Assembly (NCBI GenBank): GCA_035048485.1
Contig: CM068587.1
Span: 49,808,496 to 49,872,495, forward strand
Direction of reading: 5' to 3'
Source of the DNA: Pteria penguin
Taxonomy: Eukaryota; Mollusca; Bivalvia; Pterioida; Pteriidae
Length of the DNA: 64,000 bases
This document shows, piece after piece, positions 1-12,500 of the stretch; position 1 is the stretch's first letter, and the number at the start of each line of letters is the position of its first letter. A model generated the notes under the pieces. That model made no database searches, was not told where the DNA came from, and saw nothing but the letters and a program-made list of their open reading frames with translations. A program made the position numbers and the translations under genes.

Positions 1-2090
1 ACAGCAGAAGTGAAAAATGTGATTGAATTGTTCCTATACACCCTCATTTGGAAGTCTTAAAAAATTCATAGAAAATCCAAAAATTGAGATATTGACAAAA
101 TTCTTTCAAAGTAACAATCCTTACCATAATTATGATCACAATAGTCCATAAGAAATCATCATTATCACTTAACTAGGAAATATGACACTTTTTTTCTGCA
201 TTGAATCACCAAGTCCAAAGAAATGTCGAAAAAAAATTCTAAAATTTGATTTTGGAAGGGAACCAAAATGACAATACGTCTTCACTCATCCCTCTAGATC
301 ATTTCTATGCATTCTGTTTGTCTCTGTATACAGCCCGTATGAAAAAGAATATTGTTAAAGGAGGGAACTCTTTTGTGACCTACTTTTGACTATGGTGGCG
401 CCACCTGTAAAGAGGTCTGGACAAAAACAACAGAATTTGATCATAAGTGACTTATTTCTACCAAGATTTATTAAAATCCTTCAAACAGTTTTGTAGAAAA
501 AGTTGAAAAATGGCCTCCCCCCCCCCTTTTTTTTTTGGAAGTCTTAAATGTAAAATTCCTAATTTCATATGTTGAGTGTTGAGAAACATCTAAAAACTTA
601 TATAGATGTGTAAAAAAAAAAAAAAAAATTGTCCAGATCTAACTTAAAATTGCCTAATTTCATATGTTGAGTGTTGAGAAACATCTAAAAACTTATTTAG
701 ATGTGTAAAGAAATGAAAAAAAATTTTTTGACCACAGCTGGATTTGAACCGCTACTCTCCATATTTCAATTACCAAGTGGTATATGTACCATTGTGAGAC
801 CTACTTTTTAGACATGGTGGCATTATCTGTTAACCAATTTGGATGAAATTTACCAAATTGATAGAGGACTTTTAGTACTTCATGTATTCCATGTTTCATT
901 AAAATCTTTCATGTAGTTTTATAGAAAAAGTTGAAAATGTGAAAAATGGCCAACCCCCCCCTTTTTTCTGGAAGTCTTAAAAAATTTTTAAAAAATCCAA
1001 AAATTGAGATAACGACAAAATTCTTTCACAATAATATTCCTTACCACAATTGTGATCAAAATAGTCATTAAGAAATCATCAATATTAATTAACTGAAAAA
1101 CATGACACTTTTCTTCATTGAAATGACTAAGTCCAGAAACACGTCAAAAAAGCGTAAATTTCTATTTGACGGATCTTAACCCCGAACACAATTTTTAATA
1201 ACCCATCTTTATAGATTGTTGAAATGCAATTAGTTTCCCCATTTATGTACTGGTTCTGGAGAAGAAGATGTTTGAAGAGGGGTACCCTTTTGGGCACTTT
1301 TGGTCCCGCCCTGGATCCACCCCTGAGGGAATCTGAATCCCGAACACAAACTTGGTAGAGGACCTTGAGTACTTACTTCCTATGAGGTTTGATGAAATTC
1401 TGTGCAGCCAATCTGGAGAAGAAGTTGAAAATGTTTCAACCAATCAGAGCCAATGGTGGCCATCTTGGATCACGGACTGGCATAAAAAACACAAACTTGG
1501 TAGAGGACCTTGAGTACCAACTTCCTATGAAGTTTGGTGAAATTCTGTGCAGCTTTTCTGGAGGAGAAGTCAAAATGTGTCAACCAATCAGAGCCAATGG
1601 CAGCCATCTTGGATCACGGATAGGCATAAAAAACACAAACTTGGTAGAGGACCTTGAGTACTTACTTCTTATGAAGTTTGGTGAAATTCTGTGCAGCGGT
1701 TCTGGAGAAGAAGTCGAAAATGTGTTAACCAATCAGAGCCAATGGCGGCCATCTTGGATCACGGATCGGCATAAAAAACACAAACTTTGTAGAGGACCTT
1801 GAGTACTTACTTCCTATGGAGTTTGGTGAAATTCTGTGCAGCAGTTCTGGAGGAGAAGTCGAAAATGTGTCAACCAATCAGAGCCAATGGCGGCCATCTT
1901 GGATCACGGATCGGCATAAAAAAACACAAACTTTGTAGAGGACCTTGAGTACTTACTTCCTATGAAGTTTGGTGAAATTCTGTGCAGCGGTTCTGGAGGA
2001 GAAGTCGAAAATGTAGAAAAGTTAACGACGGACAACGAACGCTGCACTATGACAATAGCTCACTTGAGCTACGCTCAGGTGAGCTAAAAA
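1..2090 (+). repeat. Left-truncated copy of a bivalve-type dispersed repeat
   Basis: This stretch holds no gene. Its first half is closely repeated about 3.12 kb downstream (the block beginning at 1 recurs at 3122), and part of it (about 630-850) recurs near 2855. It ends with a 29-base near-palindrome at 2057-2085, AGCTCACTTGAGC paired with GCTCAGGTGAGCT, followed by CTAAAAA. The same end occurs at 5383-5413. I read it as one copy of a dispersed element whose left end lies outside the window. Short ORFs inside are repeat-derived. Confidence 0.7.
1390..2010 (+). repeat. Minisatellite, about 4 copies of a 144-145 bp unit
   Basis: The marker CAATCAGAGC recurs at 1441, 1585, 1730 and 1875, spaced 144, 145 and 145 bases. 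Each unit carries ACCAATCAGAGCCAATGG followed by GGCCATCTTGG, then CTTGGTAGAGGACCTTGAGT. A diverged partial unit precedes it from about 1255. The 137-codon ORF through this array reflects unit structure, not a gene. Confidence 0.85.
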
Positions 2091-2543
2091 CAGATGGACA
2101 CACTTTGGAATATCATAGCCACTTTGCATTCATTTCATTGATGACTTTCTTGTCAAGGACAGCTGTAACGGCTTATTGCTTACTCCTCCTTTTGGGTTTC
2201 ACACATGCAAAAATCCTTAGAAATGTAGTTGATACACCTTTAATGATTACATTAATACTATGTATACCTATAACTAAAATACTAATACATCTACATCTGA
2301 TCTTGCTTACATGTATTACCATATATAATCATGTAGGACAAAAGCTAAATCTAAAACAAGCTACAATCTTCAACATTACCAATTATAAATTATATTAATT
2401 TAATCAAAAATATGTTCCACAATTTGTCATGTCATTAACTATATCAAAAATAAAACTAAGATGTTGCATTTCTGTAAATTAATAGTGCATAATAAACTTG
2501 GGTGCCCTTTTTCTATAAAAATTCTTGCAAGTCTGTGGTAAAA

Positions 2544-5416
2544 ACAAGAGGCCCAAGTGGGCCTATATCGCTCACCTGAGTACCTAGATGATCAGTCATG
2601 CATGAAGGAAGAATTCATTTATTTTTGCATTAATGTGACTAAGTCAACACAGATGTTGAAAATATGTCAAATTTTATTTCAGGCTAGAATAAAAAACAAC
2701 ACTTTTTTGCACATCCATTCAGGTGATTTTGATATTAAGCATTTCCTTTGTCTCTGCAAGAAGTCATTCAGGGCAACAAGTTAGTCATTTTCTTTAGGTG
2801 GGGCCTTTTGTTGACTGATTTCAAGTCTGGGTCATGAACAACAATTGTTTCAAATATTGTCCAGATCTAACTTAAAATTGCCTAATTTCATATGTTGAGT
2901 GTTGAGAAACATCTAAAAACTTATTTAGATGTGTAAAGAAATGAAAAAAAAAATTTCTCCATATTTCAATTACCAAGTGGTATATATACCATTGTGAGAA
3001 CTGCTTTTTAGACATGGTGGCATTATCTGTTAACCAATTTGGATAAAAATTTACCAAATTGATAGAGGACCTTTAGTACTTCATGTATTCCTTGTTTCAT
3101 TAAAATCTTTCATGTGGTATAACAGCAGAAGTGAAAAATGTGATTCAATTGTTCCTATACACCCTCATTTCGAAGTCTTAAAAAATTCATAGAAAATCCA
3201 AAAATTGAGATATTGACAAAATTCTTTCAAAGTAACAATCCTTACCATAATTATGATCACAATAGTCCATAAGAAATCATCATTATCAGTTAAGTAGGAA
3301 ATATGACACTTTTTTTTCTGCATTGAATCACCAAGTTCAAAGAAATGTCGAAAAAAAATTCTAAAATTTGATTTTGGAAGGGAACCAAAATGACAATACG
3401 TCTTCACTCATCCCTCTAGATCATTTCAATGCATTCTGTTTGTCTCTGTATACAGCCCGTATGAAAAAGAATATTGTTAAAGGAGGGAACTCTTTTGTGA
3501 CCTACTTTTGACTATGGTGGTGCCACCTGTAAAGAGGTCTGGACGAAAACAACAGAATTTGAAGAGGATCATAAGTGACTTATTTCTATCAAGATTTATT
3601 AAAATCCTTCAAACAGTTTTGTAGAAAAAGTTGAAAATGTGAAAAATGGCCACCCCCCCCCCCCCTTTTTTTTTGGAAGTCTTAAACGTAAAATTCCTAA
3701 TTTCATGTGTTGAGTGTTTAGAAACATCTAAAAACTTATTTAGATGTGTAAAAAAAAAAAAAAATTTTTTTTGACCACAGCTGGATTTGATCCGCTACTC
3801 TCTATATTTCAATTACCAAGTGGTATATGTACCATTGTGAGACCTACTTTTTAGACATGGTGGCATTATCTGTTAACCAATTTGGATGAAATTTACCACA
3901 TTGATAGAGGACTTTTAATACTTCATATATTCCATGTTTCATTAAAATCTTTCATGTGGTTTCGTAGAAAAAGTTGAAAATGTGAAAAATGGCCAACCCC
4001 CCCTTTTTTCTGGAAGTCTTAAAAAATTTTTAAAAAATCCAAAAATTGAGATAACGACAAAATTCTTTCACAATAATATTCCTTACCACAATTGTGATCA
4101 AAATAGTCATTAAGAAATCATCAATATTAATTAACTGAAAAACATGACACTTTTCTTCATTGAAATGACTAAGTCCAGAAACACGTCAAAAAAGCGTAAA
4201 TTTCTATTTGACGGATCTTAACCCCGAACACAATTTTTAATAACCCATCTTTATAGATTGTTGAAATGCAACTAGTTTCCCCATTTATGTACTGGTTCTG
4301 GAGAAGAAGATGTTTGAAGAGGGGTACCCTTTTGGGCACTTTTGGTCCCACCCTGGATCCACCCCTGAGGGAATCTGGATCCCGAACACAATTTTAGTAG
4401 GGGACCTTGAGTACATCATTTACACAAAGTTTGATCCAAATCTGCAATGTAGTTCCAAACAGTTTTGTAGAAAAAGTTGAAAATGTGAAAAATGGCCCCC
4501 CCCCCCCCTTTTTTTTTTTTGGAAGTCTTAAACGTAAAATTCCTAATTTCATATGTTGAGTGTTTAGAAACATCTAAAAACTTATTTAGATGTGTAAAAA
4601 AAAAAAAAAATTTTTTTGACCACAGCTGGATTTGATCCGCTACTCTCCATATTTCAATTACCAAGTATTATATGTACCATTGTGAGACCTACTTTTTAGA
4701 CATGGTGGCATTATCTGTTAACCAATTTGGATGAAATTTACCACATTGATAGAGGACTTTTAGTACTTCATGTATTCCATGTTTCATTAAAATCTTTCAT
4801 GTGGTTTCGTAGAAAAAGTTGAAAATGTGAAAAATGGCCAACCCCCCCTTTTTTTTGGAAGTCTTAAAAAATTCATAAAAAATCCAAAAATTGAGATAAT
4901 GACAAAATTCTTTCACAATAATATTCCTTACCACAATTATGATCAAAATAGTCATTAAGAAATCATCAATATCAATTAACTGAAAAACATGACACTTTTC
5001 TTCATTGAAATGACTAAGTCCAGAAACACGTCAAAAAAGCGTAAATTTCTATTTGACGGATCTTAACCCCGAACACAATTTTTAACAACCCATCTTTATA
5101 GATTGTTGAAATGCAATTAGTTTCCCCATTTATGTACTGGTTCTGGAGAAGAAGATGTTTGAAGAGGGGTACCCTTTTGGGCACTTTTGGTCCCGCCATG
5201 GATCCACCCCTGAGGGAATCTGGATCCCGAACACAATTTTAGTAGAGGACCTTGAGTACATCATTTACACAAAGTTTGATCCAAATCTGCAATGTAGTTC
5301 CAGAGAAGAAGTCGAAAATGTGAAAAAGTTAACGACGGACGACGACGACGACGACGGACGACGGACGACGCACTATGACTATAGCTCACTTGAGCCTTTG
5401 GCTCAGGTGAGCTAAA
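2544..5416 (+). repeat. Full-looking copy of the dispersed repeat with hairpin ends and internal duplications
   Basis: The left end shows a small hairpin (GGCCCAAGTGGGCC, 2550-2563) and then GCTCACCTGAG at 2570-2580. The right end shows the inverse motif CTCAGGTGAGC inside a hairpin at 5383-5413, followed by CTAA. Inside, the block at about 3610-4390 is duplicated at about 4451-5232 (offset about 840 bases), and both resemble about 490-1340. No transposase or replicase reading frame is visible, so any mobility would be non-autonomous. The terminal hairpin followed by CTAA recalls Helitron 3' ends, but class assignment is inference. Confidence 0.55.
5334..5413 (+). repeat. GAC microsatellite plus terminal palindrome
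   Basis: A (GAC)n-like run (about 5334-5370) leads into the near-palindrome AGCTCACTTGAGCC / GGCTCAGGTGAGCT at 5383-5413. A shorter version (AACGACGGACAACGAACG, then the same palindrome) ends the first copy at 2020-2085, so this is a shared terminal module of the repeat family. Confidence 0.75.
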
Positions 5417-5420
5417 AATA

Positions 5421-6542
5421 TACAATTGTTTGGTGAATTGGAGTTTCACATTGCTTTTCAACATCTTTACAGTATAATATGCAAGATTGGGAGTAGTCGT
5501 TCTGACTTGTGTTTTTATGTACACCATTCTTTTTTTGTGTAGTGGGGCCGAAAATCTGCCTAAGATTAGAACGATAGATTTGGTAGGTGAATAAATTACA
5601 AAACATGAACACAAGGAGTATTTGCCATCTTGCATATTGCCTCCTGGAAACAGAAAGAAATCAACTTCCGAAGCACAGAAAATATCCGAGACTGGAACTT
5701 ATGGCTGAGGAAAGAAATATACATAGCATAGCAAAGAAAGAATACATCAGTAAGGTCTTCATTTGAGACTCTGAACATAGTTTACCTGCTATTTTTTATT
5801 TAACAGATGTCACAATTGTAGGTATTCAAGATTAAACAAGACAACACAAAGTTCTTGGTTCAATATTTGCAGAATATAAAAAAAAATTCTTGAAAAAAAT
5901 ATTGCAATACAATGTAGGGTTTGTTTGGTTTTCTACTCAGGAAGTGCAAGATTTAAGTTGAAAGTGCTGGTCAGAAATTAACTGGTCACATTTCATTCAT
6001 TACCAGGTTAAAGACCAAAGTTCTGGTTACAAGATATAACAATGGCACTCTAGCAATACTATTAACATCGTCTCACATGCCATGGTTTGAGCCATAAAAT
6101 GAGAAAATGCTTACATCATATTTCTCATTTCATCTATTTTACAATTAATAAATGATTGGTATTTTGATTCTGTTCATTGATCAATTAAAGCATTATTCAT
6201 ACTAGTTTATTTGTACGTTTGACAATGAAGTACTTCAAAATAAAATAAATTACTGTAGCATTTTCTCCGTTTATGACTCTAGACCAAGAATTGTTGTACA
6301 ATTTTGCCAGTTTATATTTCCTTAAGACTTGAGACTGCAGTTACAGCTTACAGTAAGGCCAATACATTTTAATTACACCTAGTTTCCAAATAAATTTCTT
6401 ACAAATAATGACTATTTTCACATTCATCAAGCAGGAACTCTTTCCTTTAATCCTTCCAATATGCTTTCAGATGGAATTTTTTTTTTTGATGACACGTCGC
6501 TGTCTAAATTTGTCATATGTTATATTTCTATTTTAAAGTATT
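5421..6542. other. 3' flank of the kelch gene, no coding signal
   Basis: I see no conserved coding exon here. The stretch probably includes the 3'UTR of the minus-strand kelch gene that ends at 6543. A minus-strand AATAAA (TTTATT at 6206-6211) is a candidate polyadenylation signal; it lies inside a foldback element copy. Confidence 0.4.
6084..6286. mobile_element. Foldback MITE copy (CATAAA-TGAGAAAATGCTTA family), diverged
   Basis: The left arm (GAGCCATAAAATGAGAAAAT, from 6090) is the imperfect inverse of the right arm (GCATTTTCTCCGTTTATGAC, from 6258). The same arms occur in better-preserved copies at 9791-9998 and 31231-31417, which identifies this as a family member rather than a chance palindrome. 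Confidence 0.6.
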
Positions 6543-9500
6543 TCATTGAGCCGGAAGTAATTCTGATAGTACTGGCACTGAAGGTTTCATAATGTCTGTA
6601 TCTTCCATCGGTACAAATGGTATGCTAGCACTGATGAGATCATGATAAAACGCTCCGTCGTTATCCCCGCCCCCGAAGATGAGGACCTCGTCTTGCTCCT
6701 CATTCTCATGGTAATATGGAAGACTGACCGCCTGATGACCAGCACGGGGGATTGGAGTAGGGTCAAGTTTGATCCGCATCCATGACAAGGTAGCTATGGA
6801 AACAAGAAAGGGATTACAACTGTAATATCTGTATATATTAAAATGAATATCTGGAACCTATTGGTTACTGCCTACTCCTTAAAAATATGCAAAATACCTT
6901 GGATTGAATTTGACTATTCACTTACCATTTAGGTTTGTTGGAAATAGAATTTACAAGCCTACTGACAAAATTTACTACCCCTAGAGATGAAGTCGATCAG
7001 TCAAAAATACAACATAATTTCAAGCATATATTACTTTTTCAAGATTTTTCTGAACAGCATATCAAGATCTGGAAAATATGAAAATGTAAAGATAAAAATA
7101 ACTTCAGAACTTTCAGAACATACACGTCCATAATGACTCACCACAAGATTGGATGACCAAATATAATTTGACCAGTCTAATGCTATACTACTAGTATCGA
7201 GATAACTGGCTATCACCTAAAGATATGTGGAAATGAAATTCACACGTGGCCCTTCGCTTATTTGACAAAAAATTCCTGGTTTAAGTTAGTGATGCAACGA
7301 TATATTGAAATACTGTATACCGCGGTATTTGACTTACGGTTCGGTACACGGTACGCCGATTCATCGTATCATGGTATCCGTTTTTTCAAAATCAAAAAAA
7401 GTTTGTTTTGTTTTTTTTTTAATTTAGTCCTTTAGCAAAGTCATCAAAATGCTTTTGTCAATGAAAATGAATTCTAAGCCTTCAAACTATCAAACTACAT
7501 TGAATCATGGCATCGTTTCAGTGAGAAATAACATTAAAATCACCTCCAGCAAGATTCAAATCCAAGATATGGCAACTTTTTGAATTTAAATCAGATCTGG
7601 AACATGCATTAACAACAACCTGCAAACATTACTTTACTGATATATCGTACAATGCGGAAATACTTCTTACATGGCTCACTCAGTCACTACATGCGACAGC
7701 ACCATGCATCTATAGATATCTCGGATGTCCAAAGAACAAAAAGCTATCGGAATGAACCTTTCCAAAGGGAAACTAGATATCCGATGCTTTGTACGGTTGT
7801 CCGAAGATATTTGTGCATTCAGGGAACTTCTGTCCCCAGTGAAAGTTTTGTCTACTAATGGGGACAATGTCACAGCACAGAGGTCTTTGCTTGACCCAGA
7901 TCATGTAGACCAGCTTATTTTTAGAAAAAAAAACCATGAAGTTACAAGCAATAATTTCCTTGTTTTGTGAATGTTTACATATATTGAATTTTGAACATAT
8001 TTGGCTGCGTTTTTTGTTTTAATCGCTTTGATTTATCAAAATGGTGTACTGTGATACATATCGTATCGTGAATGCTGTATCACGATACGTATTGAGTCAT
8101 GAAGTTGTGTATCGTTGCATCACTAGTTTAAGTGGAAAAAAATATCATTGTCTGCAAATTTAAACATTGGCCAGGTGTTCACACACAAGCATAATTCTGA
8201 TTTGTACTATATAAAACTTTTTGTTGTACAGGCTTACCTAGGTTGAAGATGTGTGTGTCGTCCAGAGCCTGGTTTCCGTCATAGCCCCCATGTATGAGTA
8301 TTCTATTATTAGTCAATGCACATGAAGCATGCCAACTGTAAACAAAGGAAAAGATACATCAAGAATGTACATACTCCGTTACTTTTAACTTTAAAATTCA
8401 CTCTGTCATACATAACTCAGCCCCTGTTATATGAATATTTCAAACAAGAGCGGTCAGAATACAACACAGCTCCCCAAATGGGTTTAAATACTGTAAAGTA
8501 CCTTATTCTTTTTTTTTTATTTTCAGTTCATGTAAATATGAGGAAAATACATACATACACTAAATACAAGTGTTTGTGAAACATGAATGCCTCGGTGGCA
8601 ACAAAGCCCAAATAAGGCAACTTTTGCGATGTCCTCTATCATGATTACACCCCAACAGAATACTCATGTGAAATATGAAAGCCCTATCACTTTTGAATCA
8701 AAAGATATATCCAATGTTAAAGTTTTTGAAATGTAGGTACCGAGGAAAAGGTCGTCACAAAAAATATGTATTTAAATATTAAAGTCCTTTTATGTACCAT
8801 TTAAAAGCTTTGGCATAGAACTAATTTTTCCTAAAATTAGGTCAAACTCTAAGGGAAAGGTCAAAACTTTTTTGTACTAGTAGAAAGGCATTCCGGCACG
8901 ATATGCAAATAAAAACTATTAAGAGCTCTATCACTTAGCATTCAAAAGCTATAGAATAAAGTTTTTTCCCTAAAGATAGGTCAAATTCCACGATCAAGGT
9001 CAGAACATCAAATATTATTGTACAAAATCAAAGGTCTTCCCACAAGAAAAACACATGTAAAATATAAAAGCCCTATCACCTACATTTACAATGTTACGCC
9101 TCTTTGTTGAAAGAGGGATTGAAAGGATGGCATGACAAACAAACGGATATGTGCTCCTTTGATCTACAAGACCAGTGGCATAAAAAGCCACACCTTTATT
9201 ATGACTTGCGTATACAATTCATTCAAAGAAAGATATTCACGAAAGAAAATTATGTCTTGCATATATATTCAAAGAAAGACAATCGTGACTGAAAACATAA
9301 TATATGTTACTGATTATCAATTCTAGCACATACAGATTATAGGACCTACCTTCGAGGTAGAGGTGGTGTTCCATTGACCTCGGGTTTTGTCCACTCCACA
9401 AAACCTGTAATCAATAATATAAACATGTGAATTAGAAAATCAGTACACCCGAAATATGTCTGATAATCAACTAGCAAGAACTCCAAGTGAGACCTTCTGT

Positions 9501-12500
9501 AAAGCAAAACTTAATTTTTCATGCTTTGTTTTGCTTAAGGTCACACCAAGATTATTTCTAAGTTATATGCTGGCACTCAGTCTTGAGAGATACAGGAAAC
9601 TGGAGACACCATGACCTTCAGCCAAACAAGAGTACAGCAATGTATGAGTGTATGAGTGATAATTTCTAAATGGCCTTGACCTTTGAGATATGACAATGAG
9701 TGACCTTTATGAAGAGGCTTTGTCACATAATCAAATAAAAATCTTAAGGATTTTTTCCCTACAAAATCTTGATGAATTTGTTTTCTTTCTGGGTCCAGCA
9801 CCATAAACTAAGAAAATGCTTAAGTCATATTTTCAAATTCTTCTATTCAACATTTAATTCATAACTGGAATTTGGATTTCATTGAATATTTCCTATTCAA
9901 TAAAAGAATCAAACCATTCTGCAAGACAATTAATTAGAAATTTGACAGTGGAATAAACAATTGATTTCAATATTTTCTCAGTTTATTGCGTCGAACCCAG
10001 GTGTCCATAATTTATGCAATATGTTTGATATAACTGCTTTCCCCTTACACATGTCAAGAATATGTAGGTCATTGTAGCAGATAGGGGCGTCCCATCCCCC
10101 AAATATCACCAGCTGGTCATTGATGAGGGTTGCAGAATGCCTGCAAACAAGAAAAGACACTTAAATACAGTAGCACTAAAATGAATATGAATTTATGGTT
10201 TGGATTAAAACCAGTATTAAATAAAAAACAACAAGAACAACGCCAACTTAGCATTTGCCCCCCTGGTTACTTTTGTATCATGGGCATAACTCACATGAAA
10301 ACATTAAAGGTCATCTATTCCTTATAATCACCCACAAACAACATTTTTCCATTCAAGAGTTTTCATCACTGTGCATAATAAAACCTAGATATCTTCATGA
10401 TGTACATATGTATCTTTACACCAAACATCAATTAAATATCTTTATCCATTCCTGAGATAATAAGCTGAAACTGCATATTTTAAAAAATTTTCAAAGTCCA
10501 AAGGGGATAACGCTGACAAAAATAATTGAACCATATCTTCATTATAACTTATTAATTTGACCTAGATATCCTTAGGATATATTTGTATACCAAATCTCAA
10601 TTCAATATATCTAGCTGTTCCTGAGAAAATGAAGAGTACTGCTAACTGTAAATTTGTCAAGTCCAAGAGGGATAACTCTCACAAAAATTGAACCATAACC
10701 AAATATATTTGGTTGGTTGATTTATATTTTACATCGCTTTCAACAATATTTCAGTTATATCGCAACATGGAAGCAGGAGGTTACCAACCTCTTAAACATA
10801 GTGGTGCAACCCAGGAATCGAACTCAGATCATCGGCGCTGCAAGCCAAGCGCTTAACCCCTACACCACGCCTGCTCTTATATATATATATATTGATTGAT
10901 TGATTTTTGTTTTACGTCACACCACGAATATTTCACGTATATGGTGACGGCATCTGCCTGATGCGGAGCATACAAATTTTTACCTTTGCAACGGACCCAC
11001 CCGAAGCAGTGAGGGATCTTTAACGTGCCATGCATACCACGACACAGGGCCTCGGTTTTTACTGTCTCATCCGAAAGACATGACACCGGCATGACCAGAG
11101 CAGGACTCGAACCCCGGCCTCCCGATCAGGAGTCCGACGCGATACCACTAGGCCACACCGGCTTTATATATATATATAAATATAAATATATGAATATATA
11201 TATATATATATAGAGATTGGACTTAAATATCCTTTAGATATATGAGTATATCCAATATAAATTCAGTATCTTTACTGGTCCTACGAAGGGGGGCATAATT
11301 AAGATGTCAAACTCAATTCTACTGACTTTGCTTCTTTGGAAACAAGTTTACCTTTGAAAAAATGGTGTCTCTTTCACTAGCCAAATAAGCTGATTAGAAA
11401 CAAAGTCTACTACCCCATGGATTGAATTACTAACTAGAAAGTGGTGTTTTGTATTCAAATATACAAGATTTATGAGTGATTTATTGATTATTGTTTTACC
11501 TTCAATCCATGATTATTTCACGTATATGGTAATGGTATTTGCCTGATGCATTGCACAGATATTTATACCTTTATAATGGACCCACTGAAGCAGTGAGGGG
11601 ACTTTTATGTGTCTACCGTGACACAGGACCTCAGGGTTTTTTTCTGTCTCAATCTAAAGACAGAACACCAGATTGCCCACAGCAGGAGTCAAATCTGGGA
11701 CCTTTCGGCCACGAGATGAACACCTCATCCACAAGGCCACACTGGCTTCAGATATACAAGTGAAATGAAAATTGGAAAATGTGAGTTTATATGAAGAGCT
11801 GTTCTTTATGACAAGAGTCATTCTAGAGTTCATGATCAAGGGATAATTTAATCTTCCCATTTGGTCAACCAAAGTATGACTTTATTAGACAAATGATAAT
11901 TATACAAGGCTGATGCTATCCACCACTGATTTTGAACCCAGATATTCACGAGTTTGTCAATTTTTTTACCCTGATCGTGGAAGAGGTTTGTCTCCCTTTA
12001 CAATGGGCTGATACCAGTTTTCCATGACTGGGCTGAATATGTGGATATCGTTGCTGCAGCCATCTGGTTGAGGATCTGGTCGTGGATATACTCCTCCAAA
12101 TATCCACAACTCGTTGCGGTATAAGGTGGCGCTATGGTATGCCCGAGTGGGAGCCTTGCCAGCTACCTATACAATCATAAAAGCAAAGAACTAGAAGTGT
12201 TACCAGGACAGTTCGTACAATCGCCCACAGTAATCCTGGAAGTGGTTTATCTCCCTTTACAGAAATTTCACAATACCAATGCTTATTTATGATCTATTCC
12301 ACTAAAAAGGATAAACAAGAGATCTATGCGTCCAAAAACAGAGTATAAAGTGAGAACACTTGAACAGATACTTTGTTATCAATAGTCTCTTGTCTACCTG
12401 TACCTTTTCAACTGGGAATTTTTTGGTAGCAACCGAAAGGCATTGCAATTAGGGACGCACATGCCAAATATGAAGACCCTACGTTTTACGTTTAAAAAGT

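Noticed and set aside
1389..1802. 137-codon ORF as a repeat protein
   Set aside because: It is read through a 144-bp dispersed-repeat minisatellite, and the frame is lost in neighbouring units.
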